DNA of 64,000 nucleotides from Algoriphagus chordae (lineage in GTDB: Bacteria > Bacteroidota > Bacteroidia > Cytophagales > Cyclobacteriaceae). Each line of letters opens with the position of its first letter. Positions within the stretch are counted from its first letter, which is position 1. Shown here one piece after another: positions 34,655 to 43,672 of this stretch. The stretch lies in assembly GCF_003254055.1 (NCBI RefSeq), contig NZ_QKZT01000012.1, positions 1 to 64,000 on the forward strand, written 5' to 3'. The notes below the pieces were generated by a model. It was not told where the DNA came from, ran no database searches, and saw only the letters and a list, made by a program, of their open reading frames with translations. The translations under genes and the position numbers were made by a program.

Positions 34655-37600
34655 TTGTACTCAAGACTACTCAAATCTTCCGCATTAGCGATTTTATTTG
34701 CCCTGGTGTTTTTTATTTCCAAGGGAGAATTGCTTCGCTATTCCACAAATAATGCAACTAGCATTGTTGGAGAAATACATGCAAATGATCCGGAAATCAT
34801 TGGGCCAGACAAGCTTTGTATCGTCTTTGGAAGTATCATCGGTGATTTTTTTGGAGCTGGAGAGGCGTCTACAGATGTGTACAGTTGGAAGATTTTTGAC
34901 CCTGCTGATCAGCTTGTTTTCGAAGGAACTGGTGGGGCAGGTTTCCAGACTATTAGTTATACCTTCTCGACTATAGGAGTTCATCGGATAGAATTAGTTG
35001 TGCACCGGGCAGGAGTATTGATCAAAGAAGATCAAAAAGAGGTGGAGTTGATTCAGGGACCTACACCCCTCTTAAAGCCTGCGTATGCTATTTGTGCTGG
35101 GCAGGAATTAGAACTCCTTGCGATAGATCCAGCAAGCCCTGGATTTTCAGATTACATTTTCAACTGGACGGATGAACTGGGCAATACTATTTCTACTAGC
35201 AATAGCTTGAAGACTGGCACTACGGGCAATTATTCTGTGAGCTTTCATTTCTTGAATCAAAATGGAGATCCAGAATGTGAAACGCAGCTTATGACCAAAC
35301 TATCTGCGTCCTCTACCTTTACCATATCAGCCTCTGAAAGTTCAACCTGCCCAAATCAACAGTTGTCTTTCACGTCTAGCCCTGAAGTTATTGGGGACTG
35401 GTCATATGAAAAATCTGGTGGCCCAAGGACATTTATCAAATCTGGATCATCCATCAATATTAGCTCAGATGAATTAGATGGTGCCGGAGATTATAAGATC
35501 TTCCTCACGCTGGGCAATGCTGAGAACCCACAATGTGTTCAGGAAAAATCCGTAGACCTCACCTTCACCCCACGACCTGACTTTGAATTTGTGGGCGCTA
35601 TACCATCTTCAGGGTGCCTCAACCCCGACGGGGCGATCCAAATCCGGGCTTTAACCCAGATAGACCAGCTGCTGGTCGATGGGACTTCCGTGTCTGGCTC
35701 CGGGCTTGCTCCTGGAGACATCGTTGATCTAAGCGGATTGAAATCTGGCACCTATACTGTCATTGGCACGCTCGGAAGCTGTATCAACACACTCGCAACA
35801 GTGATTCCTCTGGATAACTCTCCTAATCAATTGGAATTTGAAGTCACAGACATCCAACCCGAAATCTGTACTGAAACAGGTAAACAAGATGGTTCTTTCA
35901 CCATCAGAATAGTAAACGGGAGCCTGACAGGCTCATACAAAGTAATAAACGAGCGAGGTGGAATAATTCGCTCTAGTCCTGTCACCAACCAATCCGAAAT
36001 CTTAATAGATATCCCTGGCGGACTCTACTTCTTCGAGCTCTTCGATGAAGACATTTGCAGCCTACCGAAAAATGACAAAATAGAAGTACCCTCGCTAGAG
36101 CAGGTGGAATTCTCTATCCCAACATCCCTCTCGGTTTGCCAATCTTATGAGCTTATTCCTGAGTCCAGCCAAGCTTTGGAATTCACCCTAATCTTCCCAG
36201 ATCTAAGCGAACAAACTAAAGCACTCAATGAGCCCTTCACTTTAACTGAAGCTGGAGATTATAAGGTAAAGGGCTTTCTACCAAATCAATCTGCTATTTG
36301 TCCTACCCTTAAAGAATTTACGGTGACTCTAGTGGAGCCTGTCACATTTGAGCCTAAACTTATTTCAGAAGACTGTTTTGGAAACAGAACCTATCAAGCG
36401 GATATTTTTGGCATTGATCCCTCCACTGTCACCTTCACCTGGTACAATGACGATGATGAAATAGTAGGTAATGGAGAATTTCTTTTCCCTACTTCATTTG
36501 GTGAGTTTAAGCTAGACGTACAACCGGCAGGAAGTGCTGCCTGCCCCATTCCTCCAAAAACTATTATGATAGAGAAGCCTGTACTTAGTGTGGATCTAGA
36601 CTTTACTTATTCCAAACTATGTGAACTTGGTCCTGGATCAATCATCACACTCACATCTGACAGACCAGACGTAATTACAGATATCATTTGGCGCAGATTT
36701 GATCAAGACGGAAATATCGAAAATCTGCCAGAATTCGACGATAAATACAAAATCACAGTTACAGAAGCGGGGATCTACGAGGCCTCAGCTTTCAGCATTA
36801 TCCCTGCTATAGGCAAAGACTGCGAATTGGGTAGGAATTCCTTTGAAATCGAAGTCAGTCCTGATCGTGTAGTATTTGATGTCCCATCGGAATTAGCTAT
36901 TTGTGAATCTTACGAACTCACTCCAAGCACTAATCAAAACCTTGTCTTTGACATTGCTCAGCCGAACGGAACCACGGTGTCAATTTCAGCAGGAGAGGCG
37001 ATAACCCTAGATCAGCAGGGTACTTATAGCTTTTTTGGATACAATCCTGATTTCGATGCGCCGCTCTGTCCTGAAATCAAACTAGTGGAGGTTAATATTT
37101 TCCAAAAGATAACTTTCTCGCCTGTTTTAGTTGAAGAGAAATGCTCTGGAGAAAAAACATACATAGCAGAAATCGGAAATACTGACCCATCAGATGCGGT
37201 ATTCACCTGGACAAATAATGCTGGAAATATCATTGGCACAGATCAATTCCTTACACTCAACAGCTATGGTTCATTTGCCTTAGACGTACAGCCTAAAGGC
37301 AGTTTTCCATGCGACCAAAAGGCTATCGAATTTGAAGTAGAGGTTCCGGTTTTGGCGGTAGTGACATCCCTTATTGCCGAGCCACTTTGCCCTGATGCCA
37401 GCTCTGCAGCTCTACGAGTTGAGGCTGATTTGGAAGAAGTCAGTACCATAGAATGGTGGTTTACTGACCCAAATGGGGTTGAAATCCTTCTTTCCAGCGA
37501 AAATGGCAAAGCAGAAATCTTAGCTATCAATGAAGGAACCTATGAGGTCCGCCTTTTAAATCAAGTACGCTGTCTTCTAGGTTACGATAAAGCGTTAATA

Positions 37601-38137
37601 TTGAGAAGTTCAGACTCTGTGAGACCCGAAGTGGAGGAAAGCTATCAGGTATGTCCACAATTTGACATTTCCCCTAGCATAAACCCTGGACAATTTGCCA
37701 GCTATGAATGGTATTTTGGAGATAACCTTGAGTCGACTTCTCCTATATTCAAGCCCCTTTCCATAGGCGATTATCGGCTGATTGTTTACTCTGAAGAAGG
37801 CTGTGCTTATCAGACCAATTTCACTACTGAAGAAGAGTGTGAGCTAAAGGTCATATATCCAAATGCAGTACAACCAGGCAATCCTGACAAAGAATTCTTG
37901 TTGTATACGAATTACCTAATAGACGAATTAGACCTTGTTATCCTAAATAAATGGGGACAAGTGGTTTTCCAATGTTCCGAAACTAATCTAATCTCGGAGG
38001 CATCCACCTGTTTTTGGGATGGCACCTTTAATGGAAAAGCTATCCCAAACGGAACCTATGCACTTCGACTTAATTTTAAAAACCATGCCCAAAACATCTC
38101 TCAATCCGAATTTGGGTCGATACTTATTATAGAATAA
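34655..38137 (+). CDS. Gliding-motility C-terminal-domain protein, paralogue 2
   Basis: 1160 residues of PKD/Ig-like modules with a type B secretion signal at the end (V-I-Y-P-N, N-K-W-G-Q-V-V-F, W-D-G, P-N-G-T-Y). It is collinear with the last 860 residues of the 1855-residue protein, but a module of about 255 residues occurs twice in tandem (484-737 and 739-990). The only start that keeps the hydrophobic signal (A-L-A-I-L-F-A-L-V-F-F) is TTG at 34655, since no ATG lies between it and the upstream stop. Presumed surface protein exported by the type IX system. Confidence 0.88.
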   Translation: MYSRLLKSSALAILFALVFFISKGELLRYSTNNATSIVGEIHANDPEIIGPDKLCIVFGSIIGDFFGAGEASTDVYSWKIFDPADQLVFEGTGGAGFQTISYTFSTIGVHRIELVVHRAGVLIKEDQKEVELIQGPTPLLKPAYAICAGQELELLAIDPASPGFSDYIFNWTDELGNTISTSNSLKTGTTGNYSVSFHFLNQNGDPECETQLMTKLSASSTFTISASESSTCPNQQLSFTSSPEVIGDWSYEKSGGPRTFIKSGSSINISSDELDGAGDYKIFLTLGNAENPQCVQEKSVDLTFTPRPDFEFVGAIPSSGCLNPDGAIQIRALTQIDQLLVDGTSVSGSGLAPGDIVDLSGLKSGTYTVIGTLGSCINTLATVIPLDNSPNQLEFEVTDIQPEICTETGKQDGSFTIRIVNGSLTGSYKVINERGGIIRSSPVTNQSEILIDIPGGLYFFELFDEDICSLPKNDKIEVPSLEQVEFSIPTSLSVCQSYELIPESSQALEFTLIFPDLSEQTKALNEPFTLTEAGDYKVKGFLPNQSAICPTLKEFTVTLVEPVTFEPKLISEDCFGNRTYQADIFGIDPSTVTFTWYNDDDEIVGNGEFLFPTSFGEFKLDVQPAGSAACPIPPKTIMIEKPVLSVDLDFTYSKLCELGPGSIITLTSDRPDVITDIIWRRFDQDGNIENLPEFDDKYKITVTEAGIYEASAFSIIPAIGKDCELGRNSFEIEVSPDRVVFDVPSELAICESYELTPSTNQNLVFDIAQPNGTTVSISAGEAITLDQQGTYSFFGYNPDFDAPLCPEIKLVEVNIFQKITFSPVLVEEKCSGEKTYIAEIGNTDPSDAVFTWTNNAGNIIGTDQFLTLNSYGSFALDVQPKGSFPCDQKAIEFEVEVPVLAVVTSLIAEPLCPDASSAALRVEADLEEVSTIEWWFTDPNGVEILLSSENGKAEILAINEGTYEVRLLNQVRCLLGYDKALILRSSDSVRPEVEESYQVCPQFDISPSINPGQFASYEWYFGDNLESTSPIFKPLSIGDYRLIVYSEEGCAYQTNFTTEEECELKVIYPNAVQPGNPDKEFLLYTNYLIDELDLVILNKWGQVVFQCSETNLISEASTCFWDGTFNGKAIPNGTYALRLNFKNHAQNISQSEFGSILIIE

Positions 38138-38220
38138 CATCCATTGTAATAGATCTAAAAGTATTGGAACATTTTTTGAACCAGAAAGCATAAGAATAAT
38201 TCATTGATAGCAGGTATTGT

Positions 38221-38228
38221 TATCTTTG
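38221..38228 (+). promoter_or_regulatory. Putative -7 box for paralogue 3
   Basis: TATCTTTG matches TAnnTTTG. A TTG lies upstream at 38204-38206 with a shorter than ideal gap (14 bp). If used, transcription would start near 38234, which supports the ATG at 38281 as the start of translation. Confidence 0.45.
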
Positions 38229-38280
38229 CATACACCCTAATTTGATTTCATTGAAGCCTTATTGCCAATTTCCATTACGG

Positions 38281-41001
38281 ATGATTGGGATGATTTTGGT
38301 TTGGACCATCCTTATATTGTCTCCTCAGCTTACCCTGGGGAAGCAAGAAAAAAAACCAAGTAAACCCGAAACTAACTATTCGATAAATGCAGCGCTGGAA
38401 CTCACCGGTGACAGTAACCTGTGTATTGTCAACAGTGGAGTCATCGGGAGCTATAGTGCTGGCGGTAGTCCTGGGGATGTTTATGAATGGAAAATCAACA
38501 AGTCTACAGGGGAAGAAATATTTAACAGGAGTGGCGGTGACCAATATGAGACTATTCAGTTTCTGTACACTGAGATAGGAGATTATGTAGTTTCTCTAAA
38601 AATAAGAAGAGGAACTGATGCCAATTTCCACGAAGAGACTTTGGATGTCGTAGTACAAAAGGGCCCTGAATTGGCGATGAAACCAGATTACCTGCTTTGC
38701 GCCGATACCCCTGTGCTGCTTATTGCCTTAGACCCTAGCACTCCTAACCTTTCTGACTACACCATTGTGTGGAAATCTCTAGATGAAAATGGTGAGGACG
38801 TAATTATAGGATCTGGAAACGAATTCCTAACCAACTCAACAGGATACCACTTTGTGGAGCTATTCCTTACAAATGCAGATGGCTCCCAAGGCTGCACCAT
38901 CAAGGGATCTACTTATGTCGGTCCAGCGATTGATTATCAAATCACGAAATCCGCTGATCAAATTTGCGAAGGATCTAATCTAACACTGGGCACTGACACT
39001 CCATTGACAGGAGAATGGTTTATTCAAAAAAGCACTGCTTCTACTAAAACCAGCTTGGGAAATGCCTTTGAAGTAACGCTAAATTCCAGTGATCTGGATG
39101 GTCCTGGAGTATATGAAGTTTTCTTCAGAGCTATTGATGCTAACTATCCAGATTGCCCCTCTGAAAGGAAAATTGACTTTGAATTCTTAGAATCGCCCAA
39201 GCTTGACTTACAGATCCTAACCTCTCCAGACGATTGCATCACAGATAATGGTAGCTTTCAGCTTACTAGCGTCAGTGATTTGGATGCCCTCGAGATTCCT
39301 GAACTTGGAATATCTCTAGGCCCAATTGCGGCGGGACAAGTACTTACCTACACCAATCTCACACCTAGGGTATATTCTATTATAGCTACCCAAAATGGGT
39401 GTGAAATCACCAAATTAGTACAGCTAGACGCGGCAAACCCTCCTGTATCACCTAGCCCGCCAAATCAATTAACCCCACAAGTGAAAGTTTTACCAGAAAC
39501 TTGTGCTGAAGACGGTGTCATAAAAGGAAAGGTCGAAGTAGATTTTGGACAAGCTATCGGTACAGGGACATATCGCTTATTTTCTACTACAAAAGGTGAA
39601 ATAGACTCTGGTACTGTTCCCAGCAACGGAGTCTTGGATCTTGATATGTCCTCCGGAAAATACCTTCTAGAATTGATCATAGATGGATGCACCTACCCTA
39701 CTAAATCTTTCACGATAGATGATCAGCCTGAGGTAGATTTCAGTATTCCAGAAGACTTTATTATTTGTGAAAGCTTTGATTTTATCCCTGAAACAGATGA
39801 GGATTTGCTTTTCACCTTGACATACCCAGATGGAAGTATGCAGTCATTGAATGCAGGAGAAGCTTTTTTGCTTACTGAAGGAGGTCAATATTCTTTAAAA
39901 GGAGAAGCAAACAGCTCATCTTCAACCCTGTGCGCATTATTTGAGGATTTCAATGTCACCGTTTCTCAAAAAATCACTTTCGCGCCTGAGAAGGTAGAAA
40001 GAGGTTGCTTTGACCCCATTCTATATGTTGCTGACATCCAAGGATTATTACCAGAAGAAACCAGCATACGCTGGCTCAATTCAGAGAATGAAATCGTAGG
40101 CCGAGGGCTTGAATTCTATCCTTCTACTATAGGTTATTACTCCCTGCTTGTTCAGCCTTTGGCGAGTGGCTTTTGTAACGTAACTCCATTCGAGTTTGAA
40201 GTAGTAGCTCCTATCACCGCTGTCCCGATGGTACTCGAAGCTACCAAGATCTGTCCAGAACCTGGGACATCTGTAATTACACTGACTACAGATGAGGATG
40301 AGGTTCTAAATACTGAGTGGATTTTTTACGATTCGAATGATCAGCGAAGTGAACTACCTGAATTCGATAATATGATGGAAATCACTGTGGATAAAGTAGG
40401 TACTTATGAGGCAGTAGCCTACAACAAGCTGCATTGTGAAATAGGAAGAAGTTTCATTGCAGTGGAAGAAAGCACAATGCTAACCTTACCCGATTTGGAT
40501 GAGAGTTATCCAATATGCTCAAAGGACAACACACTTCCACCTATCGACCCAGGAGAGTATTCTTCCTATGAATGGTATTTCGAAGGACAACTTGTTTCGA
40601 CACAGCCTTTATTCAAACCAACCGAAATTGGCAACTACCAATTGTTTGTGACTACCGAAGATGGTTGTGTGTTTGAAGATAGCTTCAGAACCTACGATGT
40701 CTGTGACTACCAACTCGTATATCCAAATGCGATGATCATTGGAAATCCTGATAAGGACTTCCGTGTCATTATAAGCGAAGGTATTACAGAGGCAGAACTA
40801 TTTATTTTAAACCGCCAAGGAGAGCTTATTTACCATAGCGCTACCAATGATATTCCCCTAGAAGAACCCGTACTTTCTTGGGATGGCAGATCAGACGGAA
40901 AGTACGTACCTACAGGCACTTATGCAGTCGTTATTGTACTTCGCAACCCACTTTATGGGCTTGATGAAAAAGAAAGAGGATCATTACTCGTATTGTATTA
41001 A
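38281..41001 (+). CDS. Gliding-motility C-terminal-domain protein, paralogue 3
   Basis: 906 residues representing the minimal version of the three paralogues: signal peptide (I-L-V-W-T-I-L-I-L), an N-terminal PKD-like domain shared with paralogue 2 (L-C-I-V-x-x-G-x-I-G), one copy of the 255-residue module, and the type B sorting domain at the end (L-V-Y-P-N, N-R-Q-G-E-L-I-Y, W-D-G, P-T-G-T-Y). I chose the ATG at 38281 over a TTG at 38242 because it places the signal peptide first and follows a likely promoter. Presumed surface adhesin or motility component. Confidence 0.87.
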   Translation: MIGMILVWTILILSPQLTLGKQEKKPSKPETNYSINAALELTGDSNLCIVNSGVIGSYSAGGSPGDVYEWKINKSTGEEIFNRSGGDQYETIQFLYTEIGDYVVSLKIRRGTDANFHEETLDVVVQKGPELAMKPDYLLCADTPVLLIALDPSTPNLSDYTIVWKSLDENGEDVIIGSGNEFLTNSTGYHFVELFLTNADGSQGCTIKGSTYVGPAIDYQITKSADQICEGSNLTLGTDTPLTGEWFIQKSTASTKTSLGNAFEVTLNSSDLDGPGVYEVFFRAIDANYPDCPSERKIDFEFLESPKLDLQILTSPDDCITDNGSFQLTSVSDLDALEIPELGISLGPIAAGQVLTYTNLTPRVYSIIATQNGCEITKLVQLDAANPPVSPSPPNQLTPQVKVLPETCAEDGVIKGKVEVDFGQAIGTGTYRLFSTTKGEIDSGTVPSNGVLDLDMSSGKYLLELIIDGCTYPTKSFTIDDQPEVDFSIPEDFIICESFDFIPETDEDLLFTLTYPDGSMQSLNAGEAFLLTEGGQYSLKGEANSSSSTLCALFEDFNVTVSQKITFAPEKVERGCFDPILYVADIQGLLPEETSIRWLNSENEIVGRGLEFYPSTIGYYSLLVQPLASGFCNVTPFEFEVVAPITAVPMVLEATKICPEPGTSVITLTTDEDEVLNTEWIFYDSNDQRSELPEFDNMMEITVDKVGTYEAVAYNKLHCEIGRSFIAVEESTMLTLPDLDESYPICSKDNTLPPIDPGEYSSYEWYFEGQLVSTQPLFKPTEIGNYQLFVTTEDGCVFEDSFRTYDVCDYQLVYPNAMIIGNPDKDFRVIISEGITEAELFILNRQGELIYHSATNDIPLEEPVLSWDGRSDGKYVPTGTYAVVIVLRNPLYGLDEKERGSLLVLY

Positions 41002-41115
41002 TCTCAGATTTCAGAAGAATATTTTTTATTAGCGGGAAAGCGGAATGCAATATTTTTCCTATTTTTCAGTCTTTACAATCGATTGTTCTTATCCCAAAAT
41101 TCTAAAACCTATCAT

Positions 41116-42342
41116 ATGAATCAAACCATCAACAAAAGCGCACTGTTCAACGGAAGTTGTTTTGCCCTGATTACCACAGGACTATCCTTCTCCATTCGTG
41201 CAGGCATCCTCTCTCAACTTGGCGCTGAATTCGACCTAACAGGAGAACAATTAGGTCACATCAACTCCATGTGGTTCTTTGGCTTTCCTATTTCAATGAT
41301 CCTCGGTGGTTTATTCTACCACTCAGTGGGACCAAAAAACATTATGAAAATTGCTTTTGTAGCACACACACTAGGTGTTCTACTTACTATTTTCGCTGGC
41401 GGCTATATTGGACTTCTGATATCCATGCTATGTATAGGTCTTGGAACTGGCTGTACTGAAGCAGCCTGTAACCCGATGATTGCAGATATGTATTCTGGCA
41501 ACACCATGAATAAGATGCTCAACAGATTCCATATGTGGTTCCCTGGTGGGATCGTGATGGGAGCATTGATCTCGAAGTTTATGACAATTTTTGACCTGGG
41601 ATGGCAAGCTCAAATGGGAGTTATTATGATCCCAGCGATCACCTATTTTGTCCTATTCTACGGTAAAAAATTCCCTGAGCCAAAAGTGGACGAAGCTACT
41701 TCCCTCTCAAGCAATTTAAAATCTATGATGTCGCCATTGTACATTTTCTTGCTTGTATGTATGGCATTTACTGCTATTTCAGAATTTGGACCTGGGCAGT
41801 GGGTAGGTGTAATCCTAGGAAGCAGTGGAGCTGATCCAATGATTATTCTAGCACTTACTGCTGGTTTAGTGACAGTTCTTAGATTCTTTGCAGGGCCTGT
41901 AGTTTCATCACTGGGTCAAACTGGAGTTCTACTAGGAGGAGCTATTTTCACAGCATTAGGGATTTATTTATTTAGTGTTGTCACTGGGCCTGTAGCATAT
42001 CTTGCTGCCATCATTTATGGATTAGGATATGCCTATTTCTGGCCTGTTATGGTCGGAGCAGTTGCTCAGAGAGTCCCTTTGAGTAGTGCATTAGGAATGT
42101 CTGTAATTGGTGCAATTGGAATGTTCTCTTCAGGATTTTTCCAACCAGTAATTGGTCATTGGATTGATAGTTCTACAGTTGAAAATACTGCAAAAGGACT
42201 TACAGGTAATGCATTAGAGCTTGCTACCGGACAGGATACACTTGAGAAAATGATGCTATTCCCTATCATTCTTATTGTACTATTTACCATATTATTCTTC
42301 TGGCAAAAAGGCAAGAAACCAGCTGTTTCCGCAGCTCACTAA
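41116..42342 (+). CDS. Major facilitator superfamily transporter
   Basis: A 408-residue inner-membrane carrier with 12 predicted helices. An early N-G-S-C-F-A-L-I-T-T-G-L-S-F-S-I-R and G-x-x-x-x-x-x-G-P-K-N-I-M-K after helix 2 fit the MFS loop 2-3 motif. The conserved G-L-G-Y-A-Y-F-W-P-V-M-V-G lies in the second half. It is likely a sugar or sugar-acid:proton symporter, judged from the neighbourhood (SGNH hydrolase, heme-propeller protein). Start chosen at ATG 41116; the TTG at 41083 adds an unlikely tail. It ends at a UUCG-loop terminator. Confidence 0.85.
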   Translation: MNQTINKSALFNGSCFALITTGLSFSIRAGILSQLGAEFDLTGEQLGHINSMWFFGFPISMILGGLFYHSVGPKNIMKIAFVAHTLGVLLTIFAGGYIGLLISMLCIGLGTGCTEAACNPMIADMYSGNTMNKMLNRFHMWFPGGIVMGALISKFMTIFDLGWQAQMGVIMIPAITYFVLFYGKKFPEPKVDEATSLSSNLKSMMSPLYIFLLVCMAFTAISEFGPGQWVGVILGSSGADPMIILALTAGLVTVLRFFAGPVVSSLGQTGVLLGGAIFTALGIYLFSVVTGPVAYLAAIIYGLGYAYFWPVMVGAVAQRVPLSSALGMSVIGAIGMFSSGFFQPVIGHWIDSSTVENTAKGLTGNALELATGQDTLEKMMLFPIILIVLFTILFFWQKGKKPAVSAAH

Positions 42343-42346
42343 ATTC

Positions 42347-42378
42347 AAAAAAAGCAGCTTTCGAGCTGCTTTTTTTTT
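42347..42378. terminator. Bidirectional terminator with UUCG tetraloop
   Basis: AAAGCAGCT (42351-42359), TTCG loop, AGCTGCTTT (42364-42372), with A and T runs outside. It lies between the convergent MFS and SGNH hydrolase genes. Confidence 0.92.
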
Positions 42379-42439
42379 GATCCTTAACCACTTCTTTATC
42401 TCTGAATAATAGATCTAGAATTATATGAAAAGAGGAAGC

Positions 42440-43534
42440 CTAATTGGTTTCCGAAAAAATCACCTTCAGCTTTTTCGCATAGGCTGAAGCATACTTTGCC
42501 ATTCCCAAGTCTGTAGGATGCGTTCCATCCACAAAGTCATCTGTTCCCATCCCTATCTCTTCTCTACTCAAAGTATAAAGACCGAATACACCCTGCGCTT
42601 TTAATTGCATATAACTTTCCTCAAGCCAAGTATTCAAGTTCTTATAAATCTCCGCTCTAGGCTCATACACCAAGCCATCTGAGTAGCCTGCATGCTCAGT
42701 CAATAAAATCGGGGTATCTGGATATTTAGCACGTAAGGTGGTAACAGCATACCTGATCTTTTCCTTAATCTCCTCTGATGAAAAACCTGCATTAGGCCCC
42801 AGATTAGGTAAGCAATCCAAAATAAAAATAGCTGGATCGATTTGAGAGATATATTCTATAACCTCAGTTTCCATTCTACCATTTCCTGAAAAAGCCAAGT
42901 TGATCGTCGGCATATTCATTTCCCTTTCCAAAATATTTGTCCAAGCCATGCCCGGTCGAGAAGCACAAGCCCCTTGCGCAATGGAAGTACCATATACCAG
43001 AATAGGCTTTTCAGTACGTTTCGCTTTGAAGGCAAAACTCTTTCCTTCAGGAACACCAATTTTTAAATCCGTCAATCCGTTGTATAGCGGCAAGAAAAGC
43101 TGGAAATCTTTGGCCGAGCCAGCCTCAGTATCAAGTCGAAAAACATAGCTCACCTCTTCTCCGAACTTATAATTTCCTCTAACCCAGTGCTGCTTTCCTG
43201 ACTCATTTTCCACATACAAATCCACTCCTGACACGCCAGTGGCAGGCATATGAGGCATTTCCAGATTCTTTGACGTTGGAGTATAAGAAACTTGGATCTC
43301 AGGACTATCAGAGCTAAAGCTGATGGAAAGTCCAGCAGTTTGTCGGGACAAATTCCATACGGGAGTTCTAACTATATTTTCGGCAGAACTAGGAAGCCTG
43401 TTAAATCCTATATCATCCCAGCCCCTACCTTCCAGGGCTGCAATCATAGCTGGACTTTCGCCATGCCATTGGATTTCCTGCGCAATAGAATTATTCCAAA
43501 GCAGCAGTAGAATTAAAGTAACCAAAACCTTCAT
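42440..43534 (-). CDS. Secreted SGNH/GDSL-family hydrolase
   Basis: A 364-residue esterase-like enzyme. From the ATG at 43534 it has a clean signal peptide (L-I-L-L-L-L-W-N-N-S-I-A-Q). An N-terminal beta-sandwich module occupies about 25-165, followed by the SGNH domain. That domain has nucleophile block V-Y-G-T-S-I-A-Q-G (G-T-S in place of G-D-S), N-L-A-F-S-G-N-G, and the D/H pair in V-D-G-T-H-P-T-D-L-G. Likely a carbohydrate deacetylase or esterase in the periplasm. The N-terminal upstream ATG codons give an implausible longer leader. Confidence 0.88.
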   Translation of the reverse strand: MKVLVTLILLLLWNNSIAQEIQWHGESPAMIAALEGRGWDDIGFNRLPSSAENIVRTPVWNLSRQTAGLSISFSSDSPEIQVSYTPTSKNLEMPHMPATGVSGVDLYVENESGKQHWVRGNYKFGEEVSYVFRLDTEAGSAKDFQLFLPLYNGLTDLKIGVPEGKSFAFKAKRTEKPILVYGTSIAQGACASRPGMAWTNILEREMNMPTINLAFSGNGRMETEVIEYISQIDPAIFILDCLPNLGPNAGFSSEEIKEKIRYAVTTLRAKYPDTPILLTEHAGYSDGLVYEPRAEIYKNLNTWLEESYMQLKAQGVFGLYTLSREEIGMGTDDFVDGTHPTDLGMAKYASAYAKKLKVIFSETN

Positions 43535-43672
43535 AGTATTTATCATACCTAAACATAAGATATTGAGAGGAAAAAACAGGTGAACCTTACCTTTTAGCAT
43601 GTATTTCATCCGCTTTCATAACTTTTCACTAATTTGATTTTCTAATGATCAAACCCTATTAACCACCCTCCT

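Noticed and set aside
41083..41115. Upstream TTG start for the MFS transporter
   Set aside because: It adds eleven residues of poor quality before the normal MFS N terminus; ATG 41116 fits better.
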